Notes under the pieces: generated by a model | What the model was told of the DNA's origin: nothing | Seen by the model: only the letters and a program-made list of their open reading frames with translations | The model's database searches: none | Assembly: GCA_030180135.1 (NCBI GenBank) | Contig: CM058238.1 | Span: forward strand, 93,307,507-93,371,506 | DNA from: Orychophragmus violaceus | Lineage: Eukaryota > Streptophyta > Magnoliopsida > Brassicales > Brassicaceae | Reading direction: 5' to 3' | DNA: 64,000 bases | Position numbers and translations under genes: made by a program | Part shown: piece after piece, positions 1-12,239 of the stretch | Numbering within the stretch: position 1 is the first letter of the stretch | How the letters are laid out: each line of letters opens with the position of its first letter

Positions 1-273
1 ATCTTTTAACTGAATGGCGGTGCAATCAGTTGGAGAAGCTCCAAGCAAGACACCGTTGCAGATTCCACTACAGAAGCTGAATATATCGCCGCCTCAGAAG
101 TTGCGAAGGAAGCTGTTTGGATACGAAAGTTCATTATTGAACTAGGTGTGATACCAGATGCGGCTGAGCCTCTGGCACTGTTTTGTGATAACAATGGTGC
201 TATAGCTCAGGCAAAGGAACCAAGATCACACCAGAAATCCAAGCATGTTCTAAGAAGATTTCACTCGAAGTAA
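1..273 (+). pseudogene. Copia pol C-terminus (RNase H remnant)
   Basis: The frame starting at base 1 reads the Copia RNase H segment with the TTEAEY box (acidic residue of the active site) and the LFCDNNGA box. An in-frame TAA lies at 7-9 where Copia-B has a Cys codon. After the SKHV segment the reading jumps to 3' UTR sequence and ends at 271-273, because about 300 bp that Copia-B has between its RNase H end and 3' UTR are missing. A dead copy. Confidence 0.85.
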
Positions 274-964
274 ATGACTTGATCTTGAGTTATCAAAGTC
301 ATTTAGCTTGGTCATGAGACCCTATATTTGATAGATGTTTTATATCATCCTGTCCCTAGTCGAAGGTTGTTGAAATTGGAACACCAACAACCGTGTGAGA
401 TTGGATTGGTACGTGACTTATGACAAAGTCTCAATGTGTCATAGATGCGCGGCATCAAAGTCAGTACATAGGTGTATGTTGGGAACATACGACCGGACAA
501 GACCCGCTTATAAGAACTCTTCAGGATATTTATATCTGTGTCATAAGAGATTCTTACTACGACTATAGAGTATAGTCCTTAGACCTGAGTTCACATGCAT
601 GTGACTGCACATGGACTGGTGTACTTTGATCATTGTCTAACGCTATCGTTCTGCGATAGCTATAAGGACCTTGTTTGGGTACATCATGAAATGAGTAGTT
701 TACAGTGATGGAACAAGATGGGATTTGTCCCTCCAATATAAATGGAGTGAATATCTCTAGGCCAATCGGAGATTTGAATACTGGAAAACGCATGGCCATG
801 CTCAAACGGACTTTCCCGAGTCGTTTGGATTGTCAGTATCAAATCAGAGTCCGATGAACAAGATTAGGCTTTATAAGGATGACACTAATCTTGTCTTATG
901 ACTAATCGAGATATTGAGACAAAAGGATTATGAATACAGAGAGATTCCAGTACAAGTGGGAGAT

Positions 965-1600
965 TGTTGGAATTGTGTCCAGTAATCTCGGTACTGTCTC
1001 TAGAAAGTAAGAGTATGTCAATGATCAGACATAAGTCATATAATACTGGGGGTCATGATGGCTTGCTAGAGTCCGCTCATGATCTATAAGTCTTGGACTT
1101 ATTGCCTTTATTATATGATCCCATATGGGTCACACGCCTAAGCTAACAGGAAAATGTGTTGGAACGGCTTAGCAGAAGTACGACAAAAGTGCCAGGCATT
1201 TGTCGTACTAAGAGAGAAAGATTAATGGGTCTGATTAAATGGGATTTAATCAGATTGGTGTTTTGGGCCCATAAGCCCAAAAGGGAAAGAGAAGGCTTTT
1301 AATAAACTAAAAGCCAAATCTCTTTCTCCGAACCCTAGCCCTAGCGCCGAAAATCCTCTCTCCCTGCGCCTCCCATCAGCTCGGTCTAGCAGCCGTTTTC
1401 TGTGATCGCGTGTGTGAACCTTTGGAGGATTCATCCCTCGGTGTATCTCTCTGATCTCTGACCTGTTCTATTCCTTCCGCTGCAACAAACAGGTAAAAGG
1501 TGAGATCATCTAATGTTTCTATTCAAGAGAACCTAGATCTGTATGTTTAGGTTGATATGAATCTGTGAATTACATCAGGATCAACTAAACAGTTCCTACA
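965..1600 (+). repeat. 3' LTR of Copia-D (636 bp)
   Basis: Begins TGTTGG after the polypurine tract and ends CCTACA, a one-base variant of the CCAACA end of Copia-B. The first ~260 bp match the Copia-B LTR closely. The part after the AGAGAGAAAGATTAATGGG region differs, and the CGATCG pair of the Copia-B LTR is missing here. Confidence 0.8.
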
Positions 1601-1605
1601 CCTTT

Positions 1606-1825
1606 TTTGTTTGATATTGCCCACAGCTCCCATAAGTCCAAAACAGTTTGTCTTTAGCTCCTAATCCATTTGGGTTGGATCCTTATAATTTCGTCCTCCC
1701 TCTCCGGGAACAATGTCTTAATCTTCTCACAATCCCATTATGTAATTCCTTCTCGAAATAGTTTGGATAATGTCCAGTCATGGTTTCTTTCGTTGCTGGT
1801 CCCTGCAACCTCTCTGGTCTGTCCG
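1606..1825 (-). pseudogene. LINE fragment, 3' part (piece 4 of 4)
   Basis: Between Copia-D and Copia-C. The minus strand reads a degenerate segment like the region after reverse transcriptase in plant LINEs (a KDKLFW...YGSCGQY stretch resembling the zf-RVT entry segment). The edge at 1821-1825 (GTCCG) pairs with GTCCT at 8649-8653 as the TSD of Copia-C, so this piece was once continuous with 8649-8897. The identification rests on position and weak protein similarity. Confidence 0.55.
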
Positions 1826-2504
1826 TGAAGGAATTTCTAGCAGATCCTAATCCAATTAGGTAATCCTGGTCTGAATTCCGAGCCTAGGATCTAGGGTTCA
1901 TGTAATTGAATCATTGGGATCTCAGAATTACCTGGTGATTAGCAGCGGAAGATTTGCAGATAATCGAGATCTAGAGCGCCTCAAATGCTGCGCCTCTACT
2001 GGTATCCACACGCACACAAACTGAACAGCAGGGATGCTAGTGCCTATTGAGATCCAATCTCTTCAGAGGTTTCTATTCAAGTTCTGGTGGCTGTGTATTA
2101 GGTTAGGGATCAGTTTAGGTCGACCATATATCTTATATATGTCGACTTAAACCATGACGGAATTAACCAACGATTAACCGAATTAATCTGATTAATCCGC
2201 GAGTGCATCGATCGTTGCACTATATGCATCGATCGATGCAGTCCCAGAACATTGATATCGAATGCATATCAAATATGCATTCACTAGATCATTACATTAA
2301 TGATCAACCTCGTCTTTAACGTCCAGTTTGCTTAGGTGTGTGACCCTGTAGGATCATATAACACTAGCAATGAGTTCTAAACTCATTGATCATAAGTGGC
2401 TTCTAGCAAAGCATTATGACTACCTAGTATTATATGATTGTCTCATCTCGACAATACAACTATCACTTAGAGCAAGTACAATAGATTTCAGGACATTCCC
2501 AACA
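1826..2504 (-). repeat. 3' LTR of Copia-C (left copy)
   Basis: 679 bp, TG...CA ends. Carries one CGATCG pair with cores at 2209-2214 and 2230-2235 (21 bp apart). Followed at 2505 by the reverse complement of the polypurine tract (ATCTCCCACTTGTAC). Confidence 0.9.
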
Positions 2505-3298
2505 ATCTCCCACTTGTACTGGAATCATCTATTCTGACAATCCCTTCGTCACTATATCTCGATCTAGCATAAGGCAAGAACCGTGTCATCCTTATTGAGC
2601 CAAGATCATGTTCATCGAACTCCGATTTATACTGACAAGACAAACGACTGACAATCACCTCGTTTGAGTGTGGCCACACATTTCTCAGTATCAAATCTTC
2701 GATGGGCCCTGAGATATTTATCTCCTGTTATATAGGAGGGACAAATCCCATCTTGTTCCATCCTTGTCTCTTCACACGCTTCATGATACGCCCAATCAAT
2801 GCCTTTATAGTCACCAGTTACGGCTGACGTTTGACAAGGTTAAAGCGGACCAATTCACATGTAAGAAAATATGATGAACTCAGGTCTAAGGACTATACTC
2901 TATAGTCGTAATGAAAACTCTCATGACACTTATATAACTACCCCGTAGAGTTCTCATCAGTGGGTCATGTCCGATCCTGTGTTCTCCAACACATATCTAT
3001 GTGATTGACTTTAATACTCTTATTAATGACTCCATGAAACTTAGTCATCAGTCACCTCACATGCTAGTATCACGCGGTTGTTAATGTCCCACTTTAACAA
3101 CCTCGACCAGGGACCAACATAATTTATGTCATTTATTATCTATAGGGTTCATGATCAAGTCACATACTTGATGACCTATAAAATGTCATAAATTACTTTG
3201 GGACTATTATTTAATAACCATTATTAAATAATACAGATGTCAGATTTCAATAACATAATCAAATTATGTTTATACGAATATCATATCATAACTTAAAA
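2505..3298 (-). other. 3' untranslated region and polypurine tract of Copia-C
   Basis: Matches the region between pol and 3' LTR in the other Copia copies (the segment with GGGACAAATCCCATCTTGTT, present in Copia-A at about 9870 and, reversed, in Copia-B near 19040). No gene seen. Confidence 0.75.
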
Positions 3299-5850
3299 TT
3301 AGTAACAATGACTCCCACTAAAATTAAGATCACATCTTAAGACATCTAATGCCTTTAGCAGTAGCCTGACCCTCATTCGCCCTTGCTCAGCGTGTGTCGA
3401 AAGACACTGCGTCTTGCTAAGAGTAATACCAAGAGTCATTTGCACGAAGCCCTTCTTGGAATCCTGCATATTGGACATGTGCAAGGCCTTATCACTATAA
3501 GTATCTTGACACAATCCAATTAGCTTATCCAATCTATCTCTATAGATTATTATTCCAAGAATGTATACGGTTTCTCCCATAATTTTATTGAAAAATAACT
3601 TTCGAATCAAGTATTAACAGACTGAAACAATGGAACTTCATTTCCGAGAAGTGGTATGTTATCAACATATAATACTAGAAATGCAATTGCGCTCCCACTA
3701 GTCCTCTTGTAAACACACAGTTCCTCTTCATTCATGACGAAGTCAAACCTTTTGACTGCTTTATCAAGACGAAGATTTCAACTCCGAGATGCTTGCTTCA
3801 ATCCATAAATGGTTTGATGAAGCTTGCATATCTTCCTAGCTTCAATAGGATCAATAAAAAACTTCAGGTTGTGTCATGTACACATCCCTTTCTAGAATTC
3901 CATTAAGGAAAACTGTTTTCACATCCATCTGCCAGATCTCATAACCATTATGAGTGGCGGTTGCTAGGAGAATCCGAATGGACATAAGCACGGTGTCTGG
4001 GATTAGGTTTCTTCACAGTCAATACCATGAATTTACTTGAAACCTTTTGCCACCAACCTTGCTTTGTACATCTGAAAATAACCATCCCATTTCGGATTCA
4101 ATGGCTTTCAGCCATTTTCGGATTCAAGGCCCATCATTGCTTCCTAAAAATTCGCAGGCCCGTCACTTTCAATGATCAGTAGATCACGGCAATTGGTTAC
4201 GAGAAATCCATATTTCTCGGGTTCGTGACGGATCCTTTCGGATCTGCGAGCTTCAGTTTTCTGTAAGAGTCGCGCACACATATCTCATATGTATACTTTT
4301 ACCACGACCTAATTAACCAAGATTTAAACCGTAGTTAATTAAGTCATAAACCAAAATCAATATTTGGTTCGCGACCTGTGTCGATCGATGCAACTTTTGT
4401 GTCGATCGACACTTCTTCAGAAACTCGCCATTTAAATGTATATCGAATATACATTCACCAGATCTTTTATAAACTCTAGGCACCACAGGTGCAGGTTCTA
4501 CAACTCTTTGTAGATCCAACCGCTGCTCTTCCTCATCAGGTTGAGCAGTCTCCTGTGATTTTCGAATTTCTTCGAGTTGTACTTTTACTCCCACTGTTCT
4601 TCTTGGAAAGAAGTCTTTCTCAAGAAAACATAGTTCCGAGCAACAAACAATTTGTTCTCGAACTAGTCGTAAAAGTAACATGCCTTGGTTTTGTTAGGAC
4701 AACCAATGAAGTAGCACTTATCAGATTTGGGTGTGAGCTTATCAGAGATTAGACGTTTTATATAAGTCTCGCAACTCCAAATCTCCATGATGGATAAATC
4801 AGAAACATTTCCATTCCACATCTCATGTGGTATCTTTGTAACTGATTTTGATGGAACTCTATTTAAAGTAAACTCAGACATTTCTAGAGCGTATTCTTAG
4901 AAGGATAATGGAAGATCTAAGTGACTCATCATTGATCGAACCATATCTAATAAAGTCCAATACAGGAGGAGTGAATTGTGAAACACTTTCACAATCTCGC
5001 AGATGATCACTAAATTCTTGACCTAAGCATTCACCTCCATGATCTCATCGTAGAGGTTTAATACCTTTGCCAAATTGATTCTGTACTTCATTTTGGAACT
5101 CTTTGAACTTTTCAAAGATTCTGACTTATGCCTTATAAATAATGCATAACCGTACCTTCTGAAAATATCAGTAAAGGTAATGAAGCACTGAAAATTTCCT
5201 CTAGCATTTGCGCTTATCGGGCCATGTACATCCGTATGTATAAAGCCCAATAATCCTCTGGCCCATTCATTTTATCCGTTCGTTCGCAACTTGTATCAAT
5301 CGTTGCATACATGCATCGATTGACACTACCTTTGTTGAAAGGGGCCTCTGTCGTTTTCCAATAAACAAGATTCACTTTACTCATTATGATTCATAATCAA
5401 ATGAGCCCAAAAGCCCATCACTATGGAGCTTCTGAATCTGTTTCTCATTTATTTGGCCCAAAACGACAATGCTAGAAAAAAGTTTGATTCGTATCATTTG
5501 ACTTGAATCTCTTGGTATTAATGTTATAGTTAGGCACATTCTGGTTTAGAACATAAAGTCCATTCTCTAATGGATTGCTACTATAAAATATATCATTGTA
5601 ATCAATTGAATAACACTTATTCTTGATTTGAGAACTGATATCCTTCCATATCCAAACAAGGATTAGAAATAATCTTTCTGCTCATAGCAGTTACATAGTA
5701 GCAGTTTCAAGTTCAAAACATGCCATAAAAGGAAAAACAAATGAAATACTCCTACGGTTAATGCAGCAACTCTTGCTCCATTCACACTCATAGGTCCACT
5801 TGTCCTTTCTCCATAGTCCTACTTTTGCTCAGGCCCTGCACATTTTCACA
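3299..5850 (-). pseudogene. Copia-C pol remnant (integrase and reverse transcriptase fragments)
   Basis: Minus-strand pieces are recognisable by comparison with Copia-B: integrase core near 5023-5250 (GFIHTDVHGP and the following ITFTDIFRRYGYA segment), the integrase C-terminal part at 4663-4881 (LISDKLTPKSDKCYFIG), the acidic linker at 4313-4681, and reverse transcriptase at about 3299-4070 (VYILGIIIYRDR, LIGLCQDTYSDK). Stops and frameshifts separate them. The C-terminal reverse transcriptase part and all of RNase H are deleted. No YVDD box could be read in frame. Cannot encode an active enzyme. Confidence 0.85.
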
Positions 5851-5916
5851 AAATATGAGTACCACAGCTGGTATCCGATACCCAACAAGTAGGATTATAA
5901 GAAGTAACATTTACTT

Positions 5917-6795
5917 CTATAACATAATACCTGAAGAAGAAGTCTCGTACGTCTTCTTCAGCTTCTCATAATCTTCCAAGAATTTATTGCAGTTTCTTTT
6001 CAAATGCCCATAACCATTACAATAACGGCACTTAACATCTTCAGAAGGACTGGTTTTAACCTTAGGAACATGGCCAGACTCGCTTGGATTCACAATCGAG
6101 CTCGTCTTGCCATCACCATTGTTCTTACCAAGTTTCTTAAACTTATTACCCTTTTGTACCATAAGGACATTTGGGGTGTCCTTCTTGATGTTAGGTTCAA
6201 CAGTCTTAAGCATCCCATGCAATTCAGTCAACGTCTTCGTCAAGTTGTTCATGTTATAATTCATAACAAATTGATCATAGCTTGACGGCAGTGACTGTAG
6301 AATGATGTCAGTAGCCAACTCTTGGCTAATGGGACAATCCAGTTTCCCCAGGTTATCAATATAACCCATCATCTTAATGACATGAGGACTAACTGGTTCG
6401 CCCTTTGGTAGCTTGCACTCAATCAGAGATCTAACCGTCTGGTATCTCTGAGTTCGTGCCTGCTCCTGAAACATACTTTTCAGGCCAGTGATCATCTCTT
6501 TTGGCGACTCCACGTACTCATATTGCTTCTGCAATTCCGAGTTCATGGTAGCCAACATGAGACAACTCACATCCACCGCATCATTAGAATGCTTATCCCA
6601 AGCATCCTTATATGACTGCCAGGCATTGACTCGGTACTTCTTGGGGAGAACTTTCTCAAGGACATAGTCCTTTTTCTCCTGTTTGAGGACAATTCTCAAG
6701 TTTCGATACCATTCAAGAAAGTTGGATCCATTTAACTTGTCCTTCTCAAGGACGGATCGCAGGGAGAAATTGTTACGATGGTTTGTGCTAGACAT
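5917..6795 (-). CDS. Copia-C gag (nucleocapsid) protein, 292 aa, open frame
   Basis: ATG at 6795-6793 gives MSSTNHRNNFSLRSVLEKDK, closely related to the gag start of Copia-B (FSIRSVLEKEKLTGTNFL). The protein has the Copia gag (UBN2-like) region over roughly residues 10-200, then a basic stretch and a CCHC zinc knuckle, CRYCNGYGHLKRNC, near residue 257, and ends GIML just before the protease would begin. Gag coats the genomic RNA and forms the particle. The frame has no break while the downstream pol is wrecked, so this is a gag-only remnant. The separate stop may be a mutation, since gag and protease share one frame in Copia-B. Confidence 0.85.
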   Translation of the reverse strand: MSSTNHRNNFSLRSVLEKDKLNGSNFLEWYRNLRIVLKQEKKDYVLEKVLPKKYRVNAWQSYKDAWDKHSNDAVDVSCLMLATMNSELQKQYEYVESPKEMITGLKSMFQEQARTQRYQTVRSLIECKLPKGEPVSPHVIKMMGYIDNLGKLDCPISQELATDIILQSLPSSYDQFVMNYNMNNLTKTLTELHGMLKTVEPNIKKDTPNVLMVQKGNKFKKLGKNNGDGKTSSIVNPSESGHVPKVKTSPSEDVKCRYCNGYGHLKRNCNKFLEDYEKLKKTYETSSSGIML

Positions 6796-7382
6796 AGCTG
6801 AAAAACAAGGGAGGTTTAGTTATGATGTTCAAGAAATGAGAAGTCTTAACAATTAAGAAAACTCGCATTATATTCAAACAATGTTTCCTCAGATGAATAT
6901 AATGATCCAAGATCCTTACTTCACTAAACTTGAGTGAGCCACTGGCTATCACCCAAATTTTAGCTATCTAGGTAAGCAACTCTTTGCTAGTTATATCCAA
7001 TATAACTCTTGGTTGTGGATTGACATCTCATGCCCAATCCACCTGATGTCTCTGAGCCCAAAATGATTTTGATGGCCCAGTCAAGTAAACCAATCTCTTT
7101 AGTCATGTAATTGTCGATGTCTTGCACTGCAAATCCATCAATACGATTACCTCTGTCTTACTCATGTAATTGTGAACATCTTGCACTGCAAGTCTATCAC
7201 ACAATTAAATGGGTCTTGACAGTTGACAAGATTGGAAAGACATCAAGTATCACTTGATATTTGATTGAGGAACAGAGCCATTTAAAACGTTCAGTTTTAT
7301 TATGTTTTAATTCTCCTAATTAAATGATTTGTCTTGGTTTGGTCTTGTGGTTTCAGGTTCCATAACCTAAACCATCAAATCT

Positions 7383-7812
7383 GATGTCGACCGACACTAC
7401 TATAGTGTCGATCGATGCAGAATAACCAAAAACAATCCGCGATAACCGATCAATCCAATTGATCCGGTTTTGAATACCGGTCAGCGTCGATCGATGCTAC
7501 ATTAGCATCCGTCGATGCTAACCTAATCAAACCAATCGCAGTTAAACCATTCACGGTGTTCGACCATCATTAACCAAGCTCGATAACCGGTCCAATCCAA
7601 TTGAACCGATTCATTAATCTCGCGAGGTTTGTGTCGATCGATACAACGCTTGCGTCGATCGACGCTAGGCGAAAACTAAGGTTTATTCGGGTTTTCGCCC
7701 TGCATCGATCGATGCCGGATTGGCATCGATCGACACCATGCGAAAAACCCTAAATTTTATTCGGGTTTTCGCCCTGTGTCGATCGATGCCGGATTGGCAA
7801 CGATCGACACTA
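7383..7812. repeat. Cluster of five CGATCG-type bipartite motifs in the Copia-C leader
   Basis: Core pairs at 7388/7409, 7488/7509, 7635/7656, 7706/7727 and 7780/7801, all exactly 21 bp apart. Each core is CGATCG or a one-base variant (CGACCG, CCGTCG) flanked by palindromic arms such as GTGT...ACAC, GCAT...ATGC or GCAA...TTGC. Lies between PBS and gag. Function unknown. Confidence 0.85.
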
Positions 7813-7956
7813 TGCGAAAAACCCTAAGACGTTTTTCGAACAAACCCTAAACTAGGTTTTTCATGAAAACGAATTTTAGCAAGTTTGTATCAACCATACA
7901 GAGATCCAGATTCAACCAATCTAATCAACATGCTACAGATTCTATGGAACCCTAAA

Positions 7957-7968
7957 GCTCTGATACCA
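7957..7968 (-). other. Primer binding site of Copia-C (initiator tRNA-Met)
   Basis: GCTCTGATACCA on the plus strand, i.e. TGGTATCAGAGC on the element strand, one base from the LTR at 7970. This is the standard 12-nt complement of the 3' end of plant initiator tRNA-Met. Confidence 0.9.
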
Positions 7969-7969
7969 C

Positions 7970-8648
7970 TGAAGGAATTTCTAGCAGATCCTAATCCAAT
8001 TAGGTAATCCTGGTCTGAATTCCGAGCCTAGGATCTAGGGTTCATGTAATTGAATCATTGGGATCTCAGAATTACCTGGTGATTAGCAGCGGAAGATTTG
8101 CAGATAATCGAGATCTAGAGCGCCTCAAATGCTGCGCCTCTACTGGTATCCACACGCACACAAACTGAACAGCAGGGATGCTAGTGCCTATTGAGATCCA
8201 ATCTCTTCAGAGGTTTATATTCAAGTTCTGGTGGCTGTGTATTAGGTTAGGGATCAGTTTAGGTCGACCATATATCTTATATATGTCGACTTAAACCATG
8301 ACGGAATTAACCAATGATTAACCGAATTAATCTGATTAATCCGCGAGTGCACCGATCGTTGCACTATATGCATCGATCGATGCAGTCCCAGAACATTGAT
8401 ATCGAATGCATATCAAATATGCATTCACTAGATCATTACATTAATGATCAACCTCGTCTTTAACGTCCAGTTTGCTTAGGTGTGTGACCCTGTAGGATCA
8501 TATAACACTAGCAATAAGTTCTAAACTCATTGATCATAAGTGGCTTCTAGCAAAGCATTATGACTACCTAGTATTATATGATTGTCTCATCTCGACAATA
8601 CAACTATCACTTAGAGCAAGTACAATAGATTTCAGGACATTCCCAACA
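7970..8648 (-). repeat. 5' LTR of Copia-C (right copy)
   Basis: 679 bp, same ends as the left copy. Differences seen by eye: TTCTATT/TTATATT, CCAACG/CCAATG, GCATCGATCG/GCACCGATCG, GCAATGAG/GCAATAAG. Confidence 0.9.
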
Positions 8649-8897
8649 GTCCTAAGATAACCAAGGGTCTTCCCAGATTTTTGCTCTCTCTACATTACAA
8701 ATAGCAATGTTCAGTCCATCCTTGATCACATCTCTTCCCAATACTACTCCCCTCCAACCATGGGAACAATCAGAAGTTTCCTCAATAGTTAAGAAGTCCC
8801 TTTATCTGCAGTATTTCCTAGTTAAAATCCTCGCCAATAAGCTCTCTGGATTGTTCATTATTCTCGAACTTATCTTGTCGAGCATTGCATCATTTAG
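8649..8897 (-). pseudogene. LINE fragment (piece 3 of 4): segment after reverse transcriptase
   Basis: The minus strand reads LNDAMLDKISSRIMNNPESL followed by LARILTRKYCR and, after frame breaks, a SHGWRG...LGRD...IKDGLN...KIWEDPWL-like stretch. This is the typical order in plant LINE ORF2 between reverse transcriptase and the zf-RVT/RNase H part. The left edge is the Copia-C target site, the right edge (TTTAG, 8893-8897) the Copia-A target site, and it continues logically into 23718 onward. Confidence 0.8.
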
Positions 8898-9635
8898 TGT
8901 TGGGAATCCGAGCCAATTCTACAGATTCAGAATTCTCGCGAGTTCCCGATAGCCTAGGATCTAGGGTCTAGTTAATTGAATCATGGATCTCACCTCGTGA
9001 TTACCTGGTGTTTGGCAGCGGAAGATTGATCAGGTAGCACGAGATCTATTGCGCCTCAGATGCTGCGCCTCTATCGTAGTCCACACGCACACAAGCTGGA
9101 ATCCGCCGGGTTGCTAGTACCGGGACTCGGATCTCCCTGGGAACTGAGTTTTTCTGAGGTTTCTGTGTTTTCTCACTGAGACAACACTGTGGGCGGCGCA
9201 GAACCAACAACCTTAGGTCGAGATATAAAACGTACTTATATACTGACCTCGAGGTGAACCGAAACATCAGTTTCGGTTTCGCCATTGTGTCGACCGACAC
9301 ACTTATTGGTGTCGATCGACACACGTCCTGTATCGACCGACACACTCAATGGTGTCGATCGATACACCCCTTTGAAACTTATATTCGATCTGTATCCAAT
9401 ACATATCGATCAGACCATATGCCAATGATCAATTCCCATGCAGAGTATATCCAACTTGCTTAGGTGTGTGACCCTGTAGGTTCACACGATACTGGAAACG
9501 AGTTACAACTCATTTGTCATAATTGGTTTCTAGCAAAACATTATGATTACCCAGTATCACATGAATTGTCCGATCTCGACAATACAACTATCTCTAGAGT
9601 TCGTACAATGTGATTTCAGGACATAATCCCAACAA
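8898..9635 (-). repeat. 3' LTR of Copia-A (left copy, 738 bp)
   Basis: Starts TGTTGGGAATCC, ends ATCCCAACA, followed by ATCTCCCACTTGTAC (reverse complement of the polypurine tract). Holds a row of four CGACCG/CGATCG cores at 9291, 9313, 9334 and 9356, i.e. steps of 22, 21 and 22 bp. Confidence 0.9.
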
Positions 9636-12234
9636 TCTCCCACTTGTACTGGAATCACTTATTCCTATAATCCATTCATCTCTATATCTCGATATGGCAT
9701 AAGGCAAGAGACTGTGTCATCCTTATTATAGCCAACATCATGTTCATCAAACTTCTGATCTATACTGATTAAAACAAACGACTGACAATCACCTCGTTTG
9801 AGCACGACCATGCATTTTCTCAGTATCAAATCTTCGATGGGCCCTGAGATATTTATCTCCCGTTATACAGGAGGGACAAATCCCATTTTGTTCCATCCCT
9901 GTTTCTACACATACTTCATGATACGTCAAAACAATGCCGTTATAGCCGCCAGTTACGGAACGACGTTTGACAAGGTCAAAGCGCACCAATTCATATGCTA
10001 GAAAGCATGATGAACTCAGGTCTAAGGACTATACTCTATAGTCGTAATGAGAACCTCCCATGACACTTATATATAACTATCCTGTGGAGTTCTCATTAAG
10101 CGGGTCATGTCCGATCATATGTTCACCAACATATATCTATGTGACTGACTGTGATAATCATATCATTGACTCCATGAAACTTAGTCCAACAGTCACCTCA
10201 CATACTGGTCTGCGCGGTTGTTAGTGTCCCATTTTAACAACCTTGACTAGGGACAATCATAATTTATGTCATCTTTTACTTATAGGGTTTCATGATCAAG
10301 TCTTCAACTTGATGACCTATTAGATGACCATAAAGTACTTTGGGACCATTATTTAATTATCCAATAATTAAATAATACTGATGTCAGTTTTAACTTACAC
10401 AAACACTGCCAAAGCATGTCTATGTAAAGTTTACAACATAACTAAAATAACTCCCACTAGAATCAAGATCATCTTTTCAGATATCTTACACCTACAGCAA
10501 CAGAATAAATTCCGTGCTTAGGTTGTGGGAGAGAGTGCGGTGCTATTGCTTGAAACAATTTCAACAAATTCCACCGCCATTCAGATAGAAGCATTATTCT
10601 ACGGACTACTGCTTGGAGCCTTTCCAACAGTTAGCACCGCTATTCAGACAAAGAGACATGACCAGGTGGGAACCGGGAATCGTCTTTGTCCGACTAACTA
10701 CTTTCAACTGGTTCGTCACTTTATCAGTTCACCACGAACCTATCCTTAGTGTTTCTCAACACTTGGGATATTTCTGGTAACTATTCAGTGACCATTACCG
10801 GAGTACATTGGTATTTTCTCGTCATGCTTTATGCTTAAGCTGCATCTAGACGAGCGCAAAATATGGCATTCATGATGGATTCTATTGCATCAGCATAAGT
10901 AATCACACTCATTAATACTAGTTCAGACAGTGTTCAAAACACTTCTTCTTGCTAATATCGTTACTAGCTCAGCCAGTGTCCAAGACACTACATCTCGCTT
11001 GGATAATTGCCATAAGACCTTTGGTATGAAGCCATTCTTGGAATCAAGCACATTTGAACTGTCCAATACCTTATGAACATAAGGATTTTGACACGATCCA
11101 ATTAGCCTACTTAATCTATGTCAATAGATTCTTTTTCAAAGAATTCACTCGGCTACTCCCATGTCTTTTGTTTAAATTTGACTTTCGGCCCAAATCTTAA
11201 CAAGACTTTAGCGTCGGAACGTCGTTCATGAGATTCAAGTATGTTATCTACATACTGTGTGAGAATTGCCATTTCGCTCCCACTAGTCTTCTTGTAAACG
11301 CATGGTTTCTTTTCTTTCTGATCAAGTCAAAACCTTTGACCAATTTATCAGAATGTTGATTCCAACTCCAAGATGTTTGCTTCAATCCAGAAATGGATCG
11401 GTGAAGCTAACATGCATACCCAGCCAATTTTCGGAGTTGGGGCTCACCATCGCTTCTTTGAATTTCGCATGTTCGTCACTATTCAATGATCAACAGATCA
11501 CGACAATTGGTTACGAGAAATCACTCTCGAGTTAGTGACGGATCCTTTTGGATCTGCGAATTTCAGGCTCCACAGGTGTAGATCCTACATCACTTTGTAG
11601 ATCTCAGCGCTGCTCTCCCTCAACAGGTTGAGTAGCCTCCTGTGTTTATCGAATTTCTTCGATGTGTACTTTTACTCCCACTGTTCCTTTTGAAAGTATG
11701 ATCTTTCTTAAAAGACACAGTTCTGGGCAATAAAAGTACTAAGCCTTGGTTTCCTTAGGACAACCAGCGATGTGGAACCCATCATATGTGGGTTCAAGTT
11801 TGTTTGTTGATTACTGTCTTACACAAACATTGCAATCCCAATTAATCAGAAAAACAAATTTGGAAATCACCCAGTCCACATCCAATGTGGTGTTTTTCAC
11901 TGATTCTGATAGAAACACCTTTCTGCGCAAAAACAGACATTTCGGAACGTATTCTTAAATCTTTCATGGAAGATTCCTGTGACTCATCATTAATCGGAGC
12001 ATATCCAATAAGATCCGATTCATTCTGTTAGATGATCACCCAATTGTTGACTCTAAGTATTTTCCTCCACGATCCAATCGAGGATCTCAATACTTCTGTC
12101 AAATCGGTTCTACACTTCATCTTGGAACTCCTCAAGGGATTCCTGCTCGTGTCTCATCAACTGAACACAGCAATACTTATTGATGCCATCAATAAGGTAA
12201 TGAAGTACATAAGATTTCCTCTGGCTCTAATGCT
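9636..12234 (-). pseudogene. Copia-A 3' half: 3' UTR and decayed pol (RNase H, RT, integrase C-terminus)
   Basis: 9636-10440 is the 3' UTR shared with the other Copia copies. At 10490-10700 the minus strand gives broken versions of the LNGGAVSW..SSKQ RNase H segment. Reverse transcriptase fragments lie at about 10900-11450 and integrase C-terminal plus acidic linker at about 11560-12234. Many stops and frame changes. The right edge (CGTTT, 12235-12239) is the Copia-B target site in the segment encoding the first integrase catalytic region. Confidence 0.8.
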
Positions 12235-12239
12235 CGTTT

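Larger units (their letters stand above)
1..1600 (+). mobile_element. Copia-D: 3' part of a Copia LTR retrotransposon, cut by window edge
   Basis: Contains the end of pol (RNase H), a long 3' untranslated region (about 274-964) and a 3' LTR. It is closely related to Copia-B (12240-19955): the LTR starts with the same TGTTGGAATTGTGTCC and follows the same purine-rich tract ending GTGGGAGAT. It differs in the second half of the LTR, so it is a sister copy rather than a duplicate. The 5' part lies outside the window, so no TSD can be checked. To its right lies LINE sequence, which suggests that it inserted in the LINE. Confidence 0.85.
1826..8648 (-). mobile_element. Copia-C: complete-ended, pol-defective Copia element
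   Basis: Two 679-bp LTRs (1826-2504 and 7970-8648), each TGAAGG...CCCAACA on the plus strand. A primer site complementary to initiator tRNA-Met lies beside the right LTR and a polypurine tract beside the left LTR, which places the element on the minus strand. The target duplication is GTCCG/GTCCT (one mismatch). By eye the LTRs differ at about 4 positions, so the insertion is recent, yet pol is already reduced to fragments. It sits in the LINE. Gag is the only long frame. Confidence 0.92.

Noticed and set aside
563..805. 80-codon antisense frame in the Copia 3' UTR, also at 18886-19128
   Set aside because: Present because the two Copia copies are related; it is antisense to the 3' UTR and has no domain. 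Treated as chance.
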